Shown piece after piece: positions 1 through 8,876 of a DNA stretch of 16,598 nt. The notes beneath the pieces were generated by a model that saw only the letters and a list, made by a program, of their open reading frames with translations, was not told where the DNA came from and made no database searches. Each line of letters starts with the position of its first letter. Position 1 is the stretch's first letter. Both the position numbers and the translations under genes were made by a program. The stretch lies in assembly GCA_902783735.1 (NCBI GenBank), contig CACZSE010000158.1, positions 1-16,598 on the forward strand, read 5' to 3'. The stretch is from an uncultured Lachnospiraceae bacterium. Its GTDB lineage: Bacteria; Bacillota; Clostridia; Lachnospirales; Lachnospiraceae.

Positions 1-2232
1 ATCGAGATAGTAGTTGACAGACTGGCCATAAGAGAAGGTATAGAGAGCAGACTTACAGATTCTGTTGAGACTGCTTTAAAGATCACGGAGGGTCTGCTTG
101 AGATAGAGATCGTTGATGGAGATGTTCTCCAGTTTTCGGAAAGTCTGGCGTGTCCCGACTGTGGGATCAGCGTTCAGGAGATAGAGCCCAGAAGTTTTTC
201 TTTCAACAATCCCTACGGTGCATGCCCCGCATGTTTCGGACTCGGCTATACGATGGAATTTTCGCCCGAGCTTCTTATTCCCGACCGTAGCTTAAGTATT
301 CATGAGGGCGCGATATCATGCATGGGATGGCAGTCATCCAATTCAGAAGGAAGCTTTACACATGCGGTTTTAAAGGCGCTTGCGAAGGAATACGGTTTTT
401 CTTTGGATACACCTTTTGAGAAACTCTCACAAGATGTGCAGGATCTGATCATATACGGAAAAAATACCAGAGAAGTAAAGGTCCACTATAAGGGTCAGCG
501 CGGAGAAGGAACATACCCCGTCACATTTGAAGGTATCATTAGAAACATGATGCAGAGATACAGGGAAACAGCTTCCGAGACCATGAAACAGGAATATGAA
601 GCATATATGCACATATCGCCCTGTGAAAGCTGTAAAGGTAAAAGATTAAAGCCCGAATCACTTGCAGTTACCATAAATGATAAAAACATATACGATATCA
701 CATCCATGTCGATAGGGTCTCTTTATGATTACATGAATAACCTGGAACTCAATGAAACACAGCAGATCATAGGTAAGCAGGTATTAAAGGAGATCCGCGC
801 AAGAGTGGGTTTTCTCATGGATGTAGGTCTGGATTATCTGACCCTTGCACGGGCAACAGCATCTCTTTCGGGAGGAGAAGCTCAAAGGATCCGTCTTGCG
901 ACCCAGATCGGTTCGGGCCTCGTGGGAGTATGTTACATTTTGGATGAGCCGAGTATCGGCCTTCATCAAAGAGACAATGATAAATTGCTGGCAACGCTTA
1001 AGCATCTCAGAGATCTCGGTAATACTCTCATCGTGGTTGAACATGACGAGGATACCATGTATGCTGCCGATCACATAGTTGATATAGGCCCCGGAGCCGG
1101 CAGTAACGGAGGTGAAGTGGTAGCTGAAGGAACAGCCGAGGAGATAATGGCCAATCCCCGTTCAATAACAGGTCAGTATCTTTCGGGAAAAAGATCCATT
1201 GCGGTACCGGATATCAGAAGAAAGCCTCAGGGTTATCTTCAGATAAAGGGAGCATCCGAAAACAATCTGAAAAATGTCGATGTAAAGATCCCGCTTGGTA
1301 TCATGACCTGTGTGACAGGTGTATCGGGATCGGGAAAGAGCTCTCTCATCAATGAGATCCTATATAAAAAGCTTGCAAAGAAACTGAACAGAGCACGTAC
1401 CATCCCCGGAAAACATGATAAGATCCTCGGAATAGAACAGCTTGATAAAGTGATAAACATTGACCAGTCTCCCATAGGAAGGACTCCAAGATCGAATCCC
1501 GCAACATATACCGGAGTGTTTGATCTGATACGTGATCTGTTTGCCAACACCACCGATGCAAAGGCCAGAGGTTATCAGAAGGGCCGATTCAGCTTCAATG
1601 TTAAGGGAGGAAGATGTGAAGCCTGCAGCGGTGACGGTATCGTAAAGATCGAGATGCATTTTCTGCCTGATGTTTATGTTCCCTGCGATGTATGTAAAGG
1701 CAAGAGATATAACAGGGAAACGTTAGAAGTTAAATACAAGGGAAAATCTATCTATGATGTCCTGGACATGACTGTTGAAGAGGCGGTTACTTTTTTCGAA
1801 AATGTTCCCAAAATACAAAGGATCATGCGTACATTGTACGACGTAGGGCTTGGTTATATAAAGTTAGGGCAGCCTTCAACACAGCTTTCGGGCGGTGAGG
1901 CTCAGCGTATAAAGCTGGCAACCGAACTTAGCAGAAGATCTACGGGAAGAACGATATATATTCTGGATGAACCCACGACAGGACTTCATTTTGATGATGT
2001 GGCAAAACTGGTCGACATACTTAAAAAACTTACCGAAGGCGGAAATACCGTTGTTGTTATTGAACACAATCTGGATGTTATAAAGACTGCCGACTATATC
2101 ATAGACCTCGGTCCGGAAGGAGGAGACAGAGGAGGGACCGTACTCTGTGTCGGAACACCCGAGGAAGTTGCAAAACATAAGGAATCCTACACCGGTGTAT
2201 ATATCAAAAAGATGCTAAAACGGGTTAAGTAA
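1..2232 (+). CDS. uvrA: UvrABC excinuclease subunit A (5'-truncated by window edge)
   Basis: UvrA is the ATPase that, with UvrB, scans DNA for bulky lesions and starts nucleotide excision repair in the cytoplasm. The frame is open from base 1, so about 743 residues are present. UvrA proteins are usually about 940 residues, so roughly 200 N-terminal residues, including the first Walker A, lie outside the window. Visible parts are the first zinc module (CPDC near 151-162 and CPAC near 223-234), the ABC signature [12 protein letters not shown], Walker [12 protein letters not shown], the second Walker [10 protein letters not shown] near 1318, the second zinc module (CEAC...CDVC, 1615-1695), a second [12 protein letters not shown] and [11 protein letters not shown]. 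An ATG at 253 lies inside the conserved zinc module and is not the start. Family identification is essentially certain. Upstream uvrB is likely but cannot be seen. Confidence 0.98.
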   Translation: MEIVVDRLAIREGIESRLTDSVETALKITEGLLEIEIVDGDVLQFSESLACPDCGISVQEIEPRSFSFNNPYGACPACFGLGYTMEFSPELLIPDRSLSIHEGAISCMGWQSSNSEGSFTHAVLKALAKEYGFSLDTPFEKLSQDVQDLIIYGKNTREVKVHYKGQRGEGTYPVTFEGIIRNMMQRYRETASETMKQEYEAYMHISPCESCKGKRLKPESLAVTINDKNIYDITSMSIGSLYDYMNNLELNETQQIIGKQVLKEIRARVGFLMDVGLDYLTLARATASLSGGEAQRIRLATQIGSGLVGVCYILDEPSIGLHQRDNDKLLATLKHLRDLGNTLIVVEHDEDTMYAADHIVDIGPGAGSNGGEVVAEGTAEEIMANPRSITGQYLSGKRSIAVPDIRRKPQGYLQIKGASENNLKNVDVKIPLGIMTCVTGVSGSGKSSLINEILYKKLAKKLNRARTIPGKHDKILGIEQLDKVINIDQSPIGRTPRSNPATYTGVFDLIRDLFANTTDAKARGYQKGRFSFNVKGGRCEACSGDGIVKIEMHFLPDVYVPCDVCKGKRYNRETLEVKYKGKSIYDVLDMTVEEAVTFFENVPKIQRIMRTLYDVGLGYIKLGQPSTQLSGGEAQRIKLATELSRRSTGRTIYILDEPTTGLHFDDVAKLVDILKKLTEGGNTVVVIEHNLDVIKTADYIIDLGPEGGDRGGTVLCVGTPEEVAKHKESYTGVYIKKMLKRVK

Positions 2233-2260
2233 ACTGAACATGAGACCGATATAGATTATG

Positions 2261-2318
2261 AACGCACGGATGCATATAAGGGAAGGAACCCGCAAAGCAA
2301 CGTGCGTTTTATGTTTTA
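2261..2318 (+). terminator. Possible terminator hairpin after uvrA
   Basis: AACGCACG (2261-2268) pairs with CGTGCGTT (2301-2308). The 32-base loop holds further short pairing (GC/GC, then GGG/CCC near 2280-2290). A T-rich stretch (TTTATGTTTTAT) follows. It lies 28 bases after the uvrA stop and before the mreB promoter, where a terminator is expected. The long loop and interrupted T-run make it weaker than the hairpin after ptsH. Confidence 0.5.
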
Positions 2319-2358
2319 TCGGAAGTATTAAGTTTTTATGAATTTAAAGATGACCTCT

Positions 2359-2386
2359 TTTAAACAACATAAAAATCATATATAAT
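2359..2386 (+). promoter_or_regulatory. Candidate sigma-A promoter for mreB-flagellar operon
   Basis: TATAAT at 2381-2386 is a perfect -10 match. TTTAAA at 2359-2364, 16 bases upstream, matches four of six -35 positions. It lies 38 bases before the mreB ATG in an AT-rich gap. No sigma-28 (FliA/SigD) type box was recognised here, so the first genes of the flagellar block seem to be transcribed with housekeeping genes. Confidence 0.6.
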
Positions 2387-2424
2387 ATATCAGATTATGG
2401 ATGTTTATATGAAAGGGGCCTAAC

Positions 2425-3420
2425 ATGCAGGGAACAGATATAGGAATTGATTTAGGTACTGCAAGCATACTGGTATACCTTAAGGGCAAAGGCGTTGTTC
2501 TTAAGGAGCCTTCGGTAGTTGCTTTTGATAGAGATACAAATAAGATTAAAGCCATAGGAGAAGAAGCCAGACTCATGCTTGGCAGAACTCCCGGTAATAT
2601 AGTAGCTGTAAGACCACTCAGACAGGGTGTTATTTCAGACTATACGGTCACGGAAAAGATGATGAAATATTTCATCACCAAGGCAGTAGGGCACAGGAGT
2701 TTAAGAAAACCAAAGATAGCTGTCTGTGTTCCTTCGGGAGTAACCGAAGTAGAAAAAAAGGCCGTTGAAGATGCTACATATCAGGCAGGAGCCAGAGAAG
2801 TAGCCATCATAGAGGAGCCTATAGCAGCAGCCATCGGTGCAGGTATCGATATAAGCAAACCCTGCGGAAACATGATAGTGGATATAGGCGGCGGTACTAC
2901 AGATATCGCAGTTATCTCACTTGGAGGAACGGTTGTCAGCGATTCTATCAAGATAGCCGGTGATAATTTTGATGAAGCGATAGTACGTTATATGCGTCAG
3001 AAGCATAATCTGCTTATAGGTGAACGTACAGCTGAAGATATGAAGATAAAGATCGGTTCGGCTTTCAAGAGAAGCGAACCCATATATATGGACGTCAGAG
3101 GACGTAACCTTGTAACCGGTCTTCCCAAGACGGTAAGGGTTTCATCCGAGGACACAGAGGAAGCTTTAAGAAGTACTACTGCCCAGATAGTAGAAGCTAT
3201 TCACGGAATACTTGAAAAGACTCCTCCGGAACTTGCGGCGGATATAGCCGAGAGAGGTATTGTTCTTACGGGTGGCGGAAGCCTGTTAAGCGGTCTTGAA
3301 GATCTTATCTGTTCAAAAACCGGGATTACGACCATGACGGCAGAGGAACCCATGACAGCCGTAGCGATCGGCACGGGAAGATATGTGGAGTTCCTTGCAG
3401 GATACAGAGATACTGACTGA
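2425..3420 (+). CDS. mreB: MreB/Mbl-family actin-like cell-shape protein
   Basis: This bacterial actin homologue forms ATP-dependent filaments under the membrane that guide lateral wall synthesis. The 331 residues match the family length. Actin-fold signatures are clear: phosphate-1 loop DLGT (9-12), phosphate-2 DIGGGTTD (153-160) and the adenosine motif GGGSLLSG (283-290). The start has AAAGGGG 8-13 bases upstream. No mreC or mreD follows. Instead two rod-protein genes follow after 25 bases, the order known for Bacillus mbl-flhO-flhP, so this is probably the Mbl-like paralogue rather than the mreBCD copy. That assignment is inferred from synteny. The family call is certain. Confidence 0.95.
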   Translation: MQGTDIGIDLGTASILVYLKGKGVVLKEPSVVAFDRDTNKIKAIGEEARLMLGRTPGNIVAVRPLRQGVISDYTVTEKMMKYFITKAVGHRSLRKPKIAVCVPSGVTEVEKKAVEDATYQAGAREVAIIEEPIAAAIGAGIDISKPCGNMIVDIGGGTTDIAVISLGGTVVSDSIKIAGDNFDEAIVRYMRQKHNLLIGERTAEDMKIKIGSAFKRSEPIYMDVRGRNLVTGLPKTVRVSSEDTEEALRSTTAQIVEAIHGILEKTPPELAADIAERGIVLTGGGSLLSGLEDLICSKTGITTMTAEEPMTAVAIGTGRYVEFLAGYRDTD

Positions 3421-3445
3421 TTAAGAACAAAGGAAGAAAAAATCT

Positions 3446-4222
3446 ATGGTTAAAGGCTTGTACACCGCATACACCGGTATGCTAAACGAACAGCACAGGA
3501 TGGATGTTTTAACGAACAACCTGGCAAACTCCGACACCCACGGCTTTAAAAAAGAGGGTGCCACGAGTCAGGCCTTTAACACCGTTTTAGGATATAAGAT
3601 CAAAGACATATCTGAATCTCCCAATCTCGCAAAGGGTATTGGGGGCATGAACCTCGGTGTAAAGATCGGTGAGAATTACACCGATTACTCTCAGGGACCT
3701 TTCAGAGTTACCGGAAATACATACGATATGGCGATTTCCGGTAAAGGCTTTTACAGCATAGAATTCACAAACAAGGCCGGTGAAAAATCCACAAAATATA
3801 CAAGAGACGGTTCTTTTACCGTCAATAAAGAAGGATATCTGGTGACCAAGGACGGAGATTACGTCCTTAACACCGAAAACGGAAGGATAAGGGTAGACCC
3901 TTTACATGAGGTTACGGTAGATACGCAGGGAAACATCTTCCAGCAGGGAGTTGCCCTTACTACCATTAAGATAACCGATTTTTCCGATTACAATTATCTT
4001 GAACACTATGGTGAGAATTATTATGAGCCGGTAGACGGAGCTACACAGATTCCCGGTGATTACACCATCAACCAGGGATATCTGGAGACATCAAATGTAC
4101 AGGTTGTGCAGGAGATGGTAGAGATGATAAGTGTGTCTCGTCAGTACGAAAGCAACCAGAGAATGATTACTACTATAGATTCCACGCTCGAGATAGCATC
4201 AAAACAGCTTGGTAAGGTATAG
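3446..4222 (+). CDS. flgF: Flagellar basal-body rod protein, FlgF/FlhO type
   Basis: This 258-residue axial protein of the flagellar rod/hook family is exported by the flagellar type III apparatus. The N-terminal heptad-rich helix holds the family rod signature (TNNLAN at 23-28 within MLNEQHRMDVLTNNLANSD). The central part carries the FlgE/F/G D1 region (FTVNKEGYLVTKDGDYVL). The C-terminus has the family helix (GYLETSNVQVVQEMVEMI through SRQYESNQRM). A Shine-Dalgarno AAAGGAAG lies at 3429-3436. As the first of two rod genes after mreB it corresponds to FlhO/FlgF. Which rod segment it forms cannot be read from sequence, so the symbol is tentative while the family is certain. Confidence 0.88.
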   Translation: MVKGLYTAYTGMLNEQHRMDVLTNNLANSDTHGFKKEGATSQAFNTVLGYKIKDISESPNLAKGIGGMNLGVKIGENYTDYSQGPFRVTGNTYDMAISGKGFYSIEFTNKAGEKSTKYTRDGSFTVNKEGYLVTKDGDYVLNTENGRIRVDPLHEVTVDTQGNIFQQGVALTTIKITDFSDYNYLEHYGENYYEPVDGATQIPGDYTINQGYLETSNVQVVQEMVEMISVSRQYESNQRMITTIDSTLEIASKQLGKV

Positions 4223-4248
4223 TTTCGTGGAATGAGGAGGACTAAGGT

Positions 4249-5070
4249 ATGGTAAGATCTTTATGGTCGGCTGCAAGCGGCATGATCGCACAGCAGACAA
4301 ATGTTGATACTATCGCAAACAATCTTGCAAATGTCAATTCGGTCGGATATAAGACAGAGGTGGCAGAGTTTAAGTCTTTACTTTATCAGGAACTTCAGTC
4401 TAAGACTACAACCGCAAACGGAGACAACAAACCTATCAGCGCACAGGTTGGTCTTGGCGTAAGGAATTCATCCATTACCACGATCTTTAAGCAGGGGCCG
4501 CTCCTTGCTTCGGAATCCGATACATCATTTGCGATCGAGGGAAAAGGCTTTTTCGCAGTCAGGGGAGAAGACGGAGTTACGAAATATACCAGAAATGGTG
4601 ACTTCAGATTCAATACAGGCCAGGGAAATACATTGGTTCTGTCCACTTCGAACGGTCTTCCCGTTCTTGATACGACAGGAAAGGCCATATCAATAAATAC
4701 GAATCAGTATGCAGCAAATAAAATAACGGTAGATGCTACCGGACAGCTGTGTTATCCAGATGCGCAAAACAATCCTCAGCCAATGGGTATAACCATAGGA
4801 ATGTATCAGTTTAACAATCCCTCGGGCTTAGAGAAGACGAGTGATACGCTCTATATTCCTACAGCTGCAAGCGGAGCTGTCATGAACGAGGCGACCAACG
4901 TAAATCTGGAAAAGAGTGTTATCAGACAGGGATATCTTGAAGGTTCCGGAGTTCAGGTCGTAGATGAGATGGTAAACATGATAGTTGCCCAGAGAGCATA
5001 CGAGATGAATGCAAAAGCTATCACCACAACCGATTCAATGATGGAACTGGCAAACAATCTTAAGAGGTAA
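4249..5070 (+). CDS. flgG: Flagellar basal-body rod protein, FlgG/FlhP type
   Basis: This 273-residue distal-rod-type protein has the N-terminal motif ANNLANVNSVGYK (23-35), a FlgE/F/G central region (GKGFFAVRGEDG, YTRNGDFRF) and the C-terminal helix GYLEGSGVQVVDEMVNMI followed by AQRAYEMNAKAI, all typical of FlgG. AGGAGG at 4235-4240 sits 8 bases before the ATG. It is longer than its neighbour, and the pair are diverged paralogues sharing both ends. It follows flgF by 26 bases, and the next gene begins 4 bases after its stop, so translation of the three is probably coupled. It could equally be named flhP. Confidence 0.9.
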   Translation: MVRSLWSAASGMIAQQTNVDTIANNLANVNSVGYKTEVAEFKSLLYQELQSKTTTANGDNKPISAQVGLGVRNSSITTIFKQGPLLASESDTSFAIEGKGFFAVRGEDGVTKYTRNGDFRFNTGQGNTLVLSTSNGLPVLDTTGKAISINTNQYAANKITVDATGQLCYPDAQNNPQPMGITIGMYQFNNPSGLEKTSDTLYIPTAASGAVMNEATNVNLEKSVIRQGYLEGSGVQVVDEMVNMIVAQRAYEMNAKAITTTDSMMELANNLKR

Positions 5071-5074
5071 TTAG

Positions 5075-5434
5075 ATGGGGCAGATCGATATCAGCGGATT
5101 AACAAACGGATACAGTGATTATATGAGCTCGACGGTTCAGAATGCGGCAGCAGAAAAGCTTAAGAGTGTAGCTTCGGCGGATTACTCAAAAGCAACCGAT
5201 GATGAACTGATGGATGTTTGCAAGCAGTTTGAGAGTTATTTCCTTGAACAGGTATTTAAGGAGATGAACAAGACGATCCCGAAGAGCGAATTTACGAGTC
5301 AGAGTACATCCAACATGGTGGACTATTTTAAAGACAATACCATACAGCATCTGGCTACTCAGTCAACAGAGCAAAACAGCCTTGGGCTTGCGCAGATGCT
5401 TTATGATCAGATGAAAAGAAATTATGATATGTAG
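5075..5434 (+). CDS. flgJ: FlgJ-type rod-binding protein without muramidase domain
   Basis: This 119-residue protein is made of the rod-binding domain that caps or chaperones the growing flagellar rod. The core runs from about 45 to 115 (LMDVCKQFESYFLEQVFKEMN ... NSLGLAQMLYDQM), where the FE.. FLxQ..KEM pattern is the hallmark. The peptidoglycan-hydrolase half found in enterobacterial FlgJ is absent, as in many Firmicutes and alphaproteobacteria, so a separate enzyme must open the wall. The ribosome binding site AAGAGGT (5062-5068) lies inside the end of flgG, and the start follows the flgG stop by 4 bases. Its position after the rod genes supports the role. Confidence 0.85.
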   Translation: MGQIDISGLTNGYSDYMSSTVQNAAAEKLKSVASADYSKATDDELMDVCKQFESYFLEQVFKEMNKTIPKSEFTSQSTSNMVDYFKDNTIQHLATQSTEQNSLGLAQMLYDQMKRNYDM

Positions 5435-5440
5435 ATTCGG

Positions 5441-5476
5441 TGCTGCCCTTATCGGGGCAGCATTTGTGTGTGATTT
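5441..5476 (+). terminator. Hairpin terminator after flagellar rod block
   Basis: TGCTGCCC (5441-5448) and GGGCAGCA (5455-5462) form a perfect 8-bp GC-rich stem with a 6-base loop, followed by TTTGTGTGTGATTT. The stem is strong but the T-tract is broken, so some read-through into recD2 is plausible. No good separate promoter was found in the 53-base gap. Confidence 0.7.
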
Positions 5477-5487
5477 AAGGAGAGTTT

Positions 5488-7707
5488 GTGGAGAAACTTA
5501 CCGGAGTTATAGACCATTTTCTGTTTAGAAATGATACTAACGGATATGGTGTATTTGAACTGACAACTGAAGATGATGACATTATCTGTGTCGGTACCGT
5601 GTCGGGCTATGACGAAGGCGAGATGGTTGAAGTGACCGGAGAGTATGTAATACATCCGCAATACGGACCGCAGTTAAAACTCGAATCTGTAAAAGCGATA
5701 CTTCCGACAGGGATAATTGGAATAGAACGTTATCTGTCATCGGGCATCATAAAGGGCGTAGGTCCAAAGATGGCAAAAAGGATCGTAAATGAGTTTGGGG
5801 AGGATACACTCAGAGTCATTGAAGAAGAGCCTCAAAGACTTGTAAGGATAAAAGGAATAAGCGAGAGGATCGCCCAATCCATATGTGAGCAGGTTGTAGG
5901 AAAGAAAGAACAGCAGGATGCTCTTATTTTTTTGTCTCAGTATGGTATCAGTCAGACGCTTTCGCTCAAAATATATGAAGCGTACGGAAATCTTCTCTAT
6001 AACATCATAAAAGATAATCCTTATAAACTCATGGATGAGATTGACGGTGTAGGTTTCAGAAAAGCAGATGAGATAGCCAGAAAAGCCGGTATAAAGGTCG
6101 ATTCCGAGTACCGGATACAGAGCGGTATAGTATATGCGCTGACCCAGGCCATGGGAGACGGGAATACTTATCTTCCCAAAGATGAGTTGATAAGAAGAGC
6201 ATCGCAGCTTTTGGAGGTAAGGGAGGAAGATGTTGAGATTCAGCTTCCGAACCTTGCGGTAGACAAAAAGCTGGTCATTAAAAACGAAAACGACAGCACG
6301 AATTGTTACACGAGTTTTCTCTATAATCAGGAATTGGCGGTGGCTTCTATGTTAAGAGATCTTAACGAAGACTCCGTAAAACCGGTTGAGAGTATAACTC
6401 AAAAACGTATCGATAAAGTTCAGAAGGAGTTGGGACTGCAACTGGATGAGATGCAGAAAAAAGCGGTTGAACTTTCGTTGAGTTCGGGAATACTTATCAT
6501 CACGGGAGGACCCGGTACCGGAAAGACGACCACGATAAATGCAATCATACATTGTATAGAACAGGAAGGACTCGATGTCATGCTTGCAGCGCCCACCGGA
6601 AGGGCGGCCAAGCGCATGACTGAGGCTACCGGATATGAAGCCAAGACTGTTCACAGAATGCTGGAGTTGAACGGTGCTATATCACAAGACAGTAAAACTG
6701 TCTATTTTGAGAGGAACAGAGATAATCCGCTTGAGGCTGATGTGTTTATCATCGATGAGATGTCAATGATCGATATTCAGCTGTTTAATGCGCTGTTAAA
6801 GGCAATACCCGTCGGAGCAAAACTGATACTTGTGGGAGATGTGAATCAGTTGCCGAGTGTTGGACCCGGGCAGGTTTTATATGATCTTATCGAATCGGGG
6901 TGTTATCCGACTGTTATACTGAAGCATATATTCAGACAGGCCGAGATGTCCGACATAGTTGTAAATGCACATAAGATCAACAGGGGTGAGAGCATTCCGC
7001 TTGATACAAACAGTAAAGACTTTCTTTTTCTTGAAAGAAACGACCCCAATGTCATTTACAAGCACATGGTCCAGCTCATCACACAAAAGCTGCCGGACTA
7101 TGTAGATGCAACCCCTTCTCAGATACAGGTTCTTACTCCTACACATATCGGTGCACTTGGAGTTGAAGCCTTAAACCACGTATTGCAGAAATATATAAAC
7201 CCTCCGTCATCCCAAAAGACTGAAAAAGAATTTGGCGATATCTTATTCAGAGAAGGTGACAAGGTCATGCAGACCAAGAATGACTATTCGCTTGAATGGG
7301 AGATCGTCGGAAGAAATAATATCGTCGTCGATAAGGGAGCGGGAGTTTTCAACGGTGATGTGGGAACCATTGTTGAGATAAATGCTTCCGAGGGATATAT
7401 CTGTGTGGAATACGACGAGAAAAAGAAGATAAAATACGGATATGATCATCTTGATGAACTTGAACTGGCATATGCCATAACCATCCATAAATCTCAGGGA
7501 AGCGAATATCCTGCGGTGATCATGCCTCTTTTGGGAGGTCCAAGACCGTTGTTGACCAGAAATCTTCTGTACACAGGTGTTACAAGAGCAAAAAGATGTG
7601 TCATGATACTCGGAAATAAAGAGACCGTTAATGTCATGATACGAAACGAAAGCGAGAGAAAAAGATATACGGGACTATATATGCGCATAAAAGAGGTAAT
7701 GAATTAG
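5488..7707 (+). CDS. recD2: RecD2 ATP-dependent DNA helicase
   Basis: This SF1 5'-3' helicase acts without RecBC in recombination and replication-fork repair. The 739 residues fit the family. The order is: N-terminal OB-like region, helix-hairpin-helix motifs (GIIKGVGPKMAKRIV near 86-100 and LVRIKGISERIA near 118-129), Walker A GGPGTGKT (340-347), Walker B IIDE (421-424), motif III LVGDVNQLPSVGPGQ, and C-terminal motifs AITIHKSQGSEY and LLYTGVTRAKR. Translation starts at GTG 5488, placed by AAGGAGAG at 5477-5484. An extra upstream start is unlikely because the hairpin lies just before. comF follows 3 bases after the stop. In Bacillus a different helicase gene, comFA, occupies the place before comFC. 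Confidence 0.95.
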   Translation: MEKLTGVIDHFLFRNDTNGYGVFELTTEDDDIICVGTVSGYDEGEMVEVTGEYVIHPQYGPQLKLESVKAILPTGIIGIERYLSSGIIKGVGPKMAKRIVNEFGEDTLRVIEEEPQRLVRIKGISERIAQSICEQVVGKKEQQDALIFLSQYGISQTLSLKIYEAYGNLLYNIIKDNPYKLMDEIDGVGFRKADEIARKAGIKVDSEYRIQSGIVYALTQAMGDGNTYLPKDELIRRASQLLEVREEDVEIQLPNLAVDKKLVIKNENDSTNCYTSFLYNQELAVASMLRDLNEDSVKPVESITQKRIDKVQKELGLQLDEMQKKAVELSLSSGILIITGGPGTGKTTTINAIIHCIEQEGLDVMLAAPTGRAAKRMTEATGYEAKTVHRMLELNGAISQDSKTVYFERNRDNPLEADVFIIDEMSMIDIQLFNALLKAIPVGAKLILVGDVNQLPSVGPGQVLYDLIESGCYPTVILKHIFRQAEMSDIVVNAHKINRGESIPLDTNSKDFLFLERNDPNVIYKHMVQLITQKLPDYVDATPSQIQVLTPTHIGALGVEALNHVLQKYINPPSSQKTEKEFGDILFREGDKVMQTKNDYSLEWEIVGRNNIVVDKGAGVFNGDVGTIVEINASEGYICVEYDEKKKIKYGYDHLDELELAYAITIHKSQGSEYPAVIMPLLGGPRPLLTRNLLYTGVTRAKRCVMILGNKETVNVMIRNESERKRYTGLYMRIKEVMN

Positions 7708-7710
7708 CGC

Positions 7711-8412
7711 ATGAAGAAATTATTTAGAACATTTATAGATCTTCTGTATCCCCACAGATGTGCCATATGCGACAGGACGCTGATAAAAGATGAATATATC
7801 TGCCCGTTCTGTAAGCCGAAGATAAAGTATCCGTCAGGGGCAACATGCATGAAGTGTTCCAAGCCGCTGCCGGATGAAAACAGGTTGTACTGTCATGACT
7901 GTTCTCGAAAGCGTTCTGAATACGAACGCGGATTTGCTGTATTTGGATATGAGCAGATAAACGAAAGTCTTTACCGTTTTAAGTATGGGGGCAGGCCCGA
8001 ATATGCCGGGTTTTATGCCGCATCGGCGTGGGAAAGATACGGCAGGGTGTTGGAGTCTCTGGGAATAGAAGCATACATACCGGTACCGATACACAAAAAG
8101 AGATTTGATAAAAGAGGATACAATCAGGCCCATGAATTTGCCAAATGCCTGTCGAAGTATTCCGGAGTGCAGGTAGTCGACGATATCGTGATCAGATCTA
8201 AAAACACTGCACCGTTAAAGAAACTGGGAGCCGATGAACGCCAAAAAAACCTTAAAAAAGCTTTTAAACTTACAAAAAATGATGTAAACTTTAAAAAGGT
8301 ATGTATTGTGGACGATATATACACTACAGGGGCTACTGTTAACACAATGGCCGGGATGTTAAAAAGTGCGGGAGTGGAAAAAGTCTATTTTCTTTCCGTT
8401 GCCATAAGGTAG
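7711..8412 (+). CDS. comF: ComF-family phosphoribosyltransferase-like protein
   Basis: ComFC/GntX-family proteins are linked to natural transformation, probably acting at the cytoplasmic side of the DNA-uptake machine. The exact reaction is not settled. The 233-residue protein has two N-terminal zinc ribbons (Cys17, 20, 31, 34 and Cys46, 49, 61, 64), then a type I phosphoribosyltransferase fold with the PRPP-binding motif VCIVDDIYTTGATV (197-210). The conserved FDKRGYNQA segment (132-140) is also present. It starts 3 bases after the recD2 stop, with a weak GAGGT at 7693-7697 that is rather distant, so it may depend on coupling to recD2 translation. Competence itself cannot be inferred from this gene alone. 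Confidence 0.9.
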   Translation: MKKLFRTFIDLLYPHRCAICDRTLIKDEYICPFCKPKIKYPSGATCMKCSKPLPDENRLYCHDCSRKRSEYERGFAVFGYEQINESLYRFKYGGRPEYAGFYAASAWERYGRVLESLGIEAYIPVPIHKKRFDKRGYNQAHEFAKCLSKYSGVQVVDDIVIRSKNTAPLKKLGADERQKNLKKAFKLTKNDVNFKKVCIVDDIYTTGATVNTMAGMLKSAGVEKVYFLSVAIR

Positions 8413-8424
8413 CGAATGTCACCT

Positions 8425-8431
8425 AAGGAGG
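8425..8431 (+). promoter_or_regulatory. Ribosome binding site deciding the yvyF start
   Basis: AAGGAGG lies 8 bases before ATG 8440. An in-frame ATG at 8416 would place this site inside the coding region and has no good site of its own, so 8440 is preferred. Confidence 0.8.
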
Positions 8432-8439
8432 ATTCAGCC

Positions 8440-8856
8440 ATGGATGTCAAAACCTGCAGAAGATGTAAAAGATTATTCAATTATATTGCCGGACCTATGA
8501 TCTGCCCTGTTTGCCGAGAAGAAATAGAGCAGCAGTTTCAGGTCGTAAAGAAATATATCGATGATAATCGTAACTGTGATATAAACGATGTGGCAGAAGC
8601 CTGTGAAGTCGATCCACAGCAGATCCGTCAGTGGATAAGAGAAGACAGACTTCAGTTTTCTGAGGATTCAATGGTCGGACTTAATTGTGAGATGTGCGGA
8701 GCGACCATAAGATCCGGAAGATATTGCGACAATTGCAGAAACAAGCTTACCAACAATCTGAACAGAGCATTTGGGATAGATCCTACTAAAAAAACAGATT
8801 CGTTTGGCGGCGATCAGAAGAAGGGAAGCGCCAAGATGCGATTCCTTGAACAGTAA
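8440..8856 (+). CDS. YvyF-like flagellar operon protein with two zinc ribbons and an HTH
   Basis: With the start at 8440 the protein has 138 residues. The first zinc-binding set is Cys6, 9, 22, 25 and the second Cys83, 86, 96, 99. Between them, residues about 46-70 (INDVAEACEVDPQQIRQWIRED) resemble a MerR/excisionase-type helix-turn-helix. The tail is charged and ends in MRFLEQ. This matches the small family named as a flagellar operon protein (YvyF in Bacillus), which in Bacillus lies just after comFC and before flgM. Here comF precedes it but no flgM/flgK follows. The function is not established. The layout suggests a nucleic-acid- or protein-binding regulator. The longer form from ATG 8416 is possible but less likely. 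Confidence 0.82.
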   Translation: MDVKTCRRCKRLFNYIAGPMICPVCREEIEQQFQVVKKYIDDNRNCDINDVAEACEVDPQQIRQWIREDRLQFSEDSMVGLNCEMCGATIRSGRYCDNCRNKLTNNLNRAFGIDPTKKTDSFGGDQKKGSAKMRFLEQ

Positions 8857-8876
8857 TAATAGGGAGTATCTGTTAC

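Noticed and set aside
253..255. ATG 253 as the start of a short uvrA
   Set aside because: The frame is open to base 1 and bases 1-252 encode typical UvrA sequence, including the first zinc-module cysteines.
845..1078. 77-residue plus-strand frame inside uvrA
   Set aside because: It overlaps the ABC signature region of uvrA in another frame, with no domain or start signal.
2320..2424. Sigma-28 (FliA/SigD) flagellar promoter before mreB
   Set aside because: A TAAA occurs near 2345, but no GCCGATAA-like -10 follows at the right spacing. The TATAAT sigma-A box explains the region better.
8416..8418. ATG 8416 as the yvyF-like start
   Set aside because: The strong AAGGAGG at 8425-8431 lies downstream of it and is well spaced for ATG 8440. 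The extra residues MSPKEDSA look like translated ribosome-binding sequence.
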